From assembly GCA_030669135.1 (NCBI GenBank), contig DAOVEE010000099.1:1-6829 (forward strand): a stretch of 6,829 nt of DNA. Reading direction: 5' to 3'. Each line of letters begins with the position of its first letter. The stretch's first letter is position 1. A model generated the notes under the pieces. That model was not told the origin of the DNA and ran no database searches. It saw only the letters and a list, made by a program, of their open reading frames with translations. The position numbers were made by a program, and so were the translations under genes. This stretch comes from Candidatus Bathyarchaeota archaeon (GTDB taxonomy: Archaea > Thermoproteota > Bathyarchaeia > TCS64). This document shows, piece after piece, positions 5,481-6,829 of this stretch.

Positions 5481-5490
5481 CGTTTTTACT
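5481..5490 (+). promoter_or_regulatory. TATA box of the SRP RNA gene
   Basis: CGTTTTTACT, 37 nt after the M50 protease stop, is centred near 5486, about 25 nt before the 5' base of SRP RNA helix 1 (5511). The same T run could also help end transcription of the protease gene. Confidence 0.7.
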
Positions 5491-5510
5491 ATGCCCGTGC
5501 GAGTGATAGT

Positions 5511-5832
5511 TGCAGCGGTAGGTAGGACCGGGGAGCTAGCCCTGCCCCCACGCCTCTAACGGGCTACAAGAGGGGTCAGTAACCTTCCAAGGGATCGGGG
5601 GCGCGCGGCGTAAGACGCACCGCGCTTCGTCGATGCCCTGCCCCGCGGGGCCGGCGGCTGATCCGTGTGCGGCCGTAGGGCCGCTACTGGGCACTCGACG
5701 GGCGAACCTGGCCAGGCCCGGGAGGGAGCAACCTAAGTCCGAACGTTTGGCGCTCGCGGGAAACCGGGGCGGAGAAGCGCATGCGGCACTGCTCCGCGTC
5801 AACCCGTGAACGGAGAGGGGGCTGCCGCTGCA
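5511..5832 (+). ncRNA. ffs: Signal recognition particle RNA (archaeal 7S RNA)
   Basis: RNA core of the particle that brings ribosomes making membrane and secreted proteins to the Sec translocon; partners are SRP54 and SRP19. Helix 1: the 5' end 5511-5521 (TGCAGCGGTAG) pairs with the 3' end 5822-5832 over 11 bp with one G-T. Helix 3: 5530-5533 pairs with CCCC within 5545-5549. Helix 4: 5553-5557 pairs with 5569-5573. Their loops contain TAGCCC (5537-5542) and GGGCTA (5561-5566), perfect complements, as needed for the loop-loop contact of the Alu domain. Helix 6: GCGGCC (5669-5674) and GGCCGC (5679-5684) close a GTAG tetraloop of the GNAR type bound by SRP19. Helix 8: CCAGGCCC, the GNRA tetraloop GGGA (5720-5723), then GGGAGCAACC, the SRP54 site. 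Length (322 nt) fits archaea. The 3' end lies 1 nt from the stop of the convergent ATPase gene. Confidence 0.94.
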
Positions 5833-5833
5833 C

Positions 5834-6829
5834 CTACGTTTCCACAAGCTGACCCGAGTCCAGGTGCCAGTGATGTGGGAACTCGTCGCTCAGCGCCTCT
5901 ATGTGGCTGACGACGATTATCTGGTCGAAGTACCTGCTCAGCTCGTCCCTCAGCAGCGTCATGAAGCCAGTGCGCCTCTGGGCGTCGAAGCCGCTGAGGG
6001 GCTCGTCTAGGAAGATGAAGCCGGGGCGGGCGCCCCTCGTGGAGGGGATGGTGCTGATGGCGAAGGCCAGGCGGAGGGCGAGGCTGAACTGGTCCTGGGT
6101 GGCTCCGCTGAAGACGCCTTTGCCGCGCCAGTGCTTGGCTTCCCTGTCGTAGACCTGTATGACGTACCGCTCCTCGTCTATCCGCGCCATGCTGTACCTG
6201 TTGTCGGTGAGGGCGGGGAGGAACTGCATCATGTGCTTCTCGACGTTCTGCTTGACGCCGGACATGATGGTGTCCCTCGTGGCGTCGAGGAGCTTCACGG
6301 CTCGGCGCATGGCCTCTAGGTCGAACTCCTCCCGGGCGTTCGTCTCCTGAAGCGACGGGTACTCCTCCTTCAGTGAACGGGTCTGCTCCCTGGTCACCAT
6401 GGATTCCTCCATGTCCTTGGCTCGCTCCCGGTGCTCTGTCTCGAGCCTCGATGACTCCTGCAGTTTTTCCCTGTGCTCTGTCTCTATCTCCGGCTCCTGC
6501 TCTAAGGATACACCGTGTTCACTCTCAAGCGCGTCATTAGCATCCCTGCTTCGTTTAACCTCGTTGCTGAGCCTCTCGATGGATCGTAGAGTCTCATCGA
6601 GGCTACGCTGGAGCTCCGGTTTGAGTGCCACTGCCTCCCTGTTAGACTCGAGCCTCGTCTCCAGCTCTGTCACCTTTTTATAGGCTTTCTCGTGTTCGCC
6701 TCTGATCTCTGCCTCGGAGTCCACGGAGACCCCCGTCTCTTCATGTTTCTCGGCTATCTGCTCGTTGAGCCTGCTCAGGGCGTCGAGGTGGGACTTCATC
6801 TCCGCCTCGAGCTCCATCAGATTAGCTTT
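5834..6829 (-). CDS. SMC/Rad50-like coiled-coil ATPase, C-terminal part (5' end outside window)
   Basis: The frame is open to the window edge, so the N-terminal ATPase half is missing. The Met at 6817 is probably internal, and residues are numbered from it. Residues 1-185 are a charged coiled coil rich in Glu, Arg and Lys with no CxxC zinc hook. The C-terminal ATPase lobe follows: signature FSGATQDQFSLALRLAFA (236-253), Walker B FIFLDEP (267-273, Asp271-Glu272), D-loop SGFD (275-278) and switch His305 in VVSHI. Such proteins clamp or tether DNA in repair or chromosome maintenance. The signature differs from the usual LSGG (FSGA, second Gly to Ala). From memory, the TxDQ-SLALRLAFA and GFIFLDEPLSGFD stretches recall a group of SMC-like ATPases seen in bacteria such as Chloroflexi more than archaeal Rad50, so I give no symbol. 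No Mre11 gene is in the window; a partner would lie beyond 6829. Confidence 0.85.
   Translation of the reverse strand, partial: KANLMELEAEMKSHLDALSRLNEQIAEKHEETGVSVDSEAEIRGEHEKAYKKVTELETRLESNREAVALKPELQRSLDETLRSIERLSNEVKRSRDANDALESEHGVSLEQEPEIETEHREKLQESSRLETEHRERAKDMEESMVTREQTRSLKEEYPSLQETNAREEFDLEAMRRAVKLLDATRDTIMSGVKQNVEKHMMQFLPALTDNRYSMARIDEERYVIQVYDREAKHWRGKGVFSGATQDQFSLALRLAFAISTIPSTRGARPGFIFLDEPLSGFDAQRRTGFMTLLRDELSRYFDQIIVVSHIEALSDEFPHHWHLDSGQLVET
6431..6733 (-). repeat. Diverged internal repeat in the coiled coil of the SMC-like ATPase
   Basis: Two copies 73 residues apart: copy 1 at 6650-6733 (begins GVSVDSEAEIRGEHEK, contains ELETRLE) and copy 2 at 6431-6514 (begins GVSLEQEPEIETEHRE, contains RLETEHRE). 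About half of the first 27 residues are identical. Within copy 2 the 12-base stretch GTGCTCTGTCTC occurs exactly twice (6431-6442 and 6473-6484), encoding ETEH 14 residues apart, which is two heptads. This suggests the coiled coil grew by duplication, though Glu-rich coils also converge on similar words. Confidence 0.5.

Noticed and set aside
5536..5847. 103-codon open frame on the minus strand in the SRP RNA region
   Set aside because: It is antisense to a well-supported SRP RNA; its Pro/Arg/Ser composition reflects GC-rich helices.

Overview
The window is a GC-rich, gene-dense piece of an archaeal chromosome. The archaeal assignment rests on an archaeal-type tyrosyl-tRNA synthetase, an archaeal DnaG (TOPRIM) protein, an archaeal-type SRP (7S) RNA, TATA boxes about 26 nt before predicted starts, and an oligo-T terminator. 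The tyrosyl-tRNA synthetase (HxGTG, WINNK) looks TACK-like (Thermoproteota/Nitrososphaeria-type), but this is an impression and the lineage cannot be fixed from the window alone. No insertion sequence, phage gene or CRISPR array is visible.

Layout: (1) 1-315, + strand: C-terminal end of a nicotinate phosphoribosyltransferase with a Cys4 zinc-knuckle-like motif. (2) 373-1455, +: tyrS, whose stop codon directly abuts the stop of (3) 1456-2448, -: a class I (bacterial-type) GAPDH with an altered NAD-binding pocket. (4) 2449-2728: a 280-bp divergent intergenic region with candidate promoters on both strands. On the dnaG side it holds about 160 nt that fold into three consecutive hairpins, a candidate structured leader or small RNA. 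(5) 2729-3838, +: dnaG, ending in an oligo-T terminator that overlaps the 3' end of (6) 3851-4537, -: a nucleotidyltransferase with a C-terminal helix-turn-helix. (7) 4538-4601: a 64-bp divergent promoter region with one near-symmetric TATA box that fits both flanking genes. (8) 4602-5444, +: a site-2-protease-like membrane metalloprotease (M50). (9) 5511-5832, +: an SRP RNA gene with its own TATA box and all the diagnostic folds. (10) 5834-6829, -: C-terminal part of an SMC/Rad50-like coiled-coil ATPase, cut by the window edge.

The genes are mostly single-gene units in convergent or divergent pairs, not one operon. They are mainly housekeeping: NAD salvage, tRNA charging, central carbon metabolism, RNA decay or priming, membrane proteolysis, protein targeting and DNA maintenance. 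Inferred 5' leaders are very short (0 to about 13 nt), and four of the five predicted starts are non-ATG (TTG three times, GTG once). Against that background the long structured region before dnaG stands out. I found no convincing new multi-gene system. The observations most worth following are the dnaG leader, the GAPDH cofactor-site changes, the unannotated-looking SRP RNA and the variant SMC-like ATPase.
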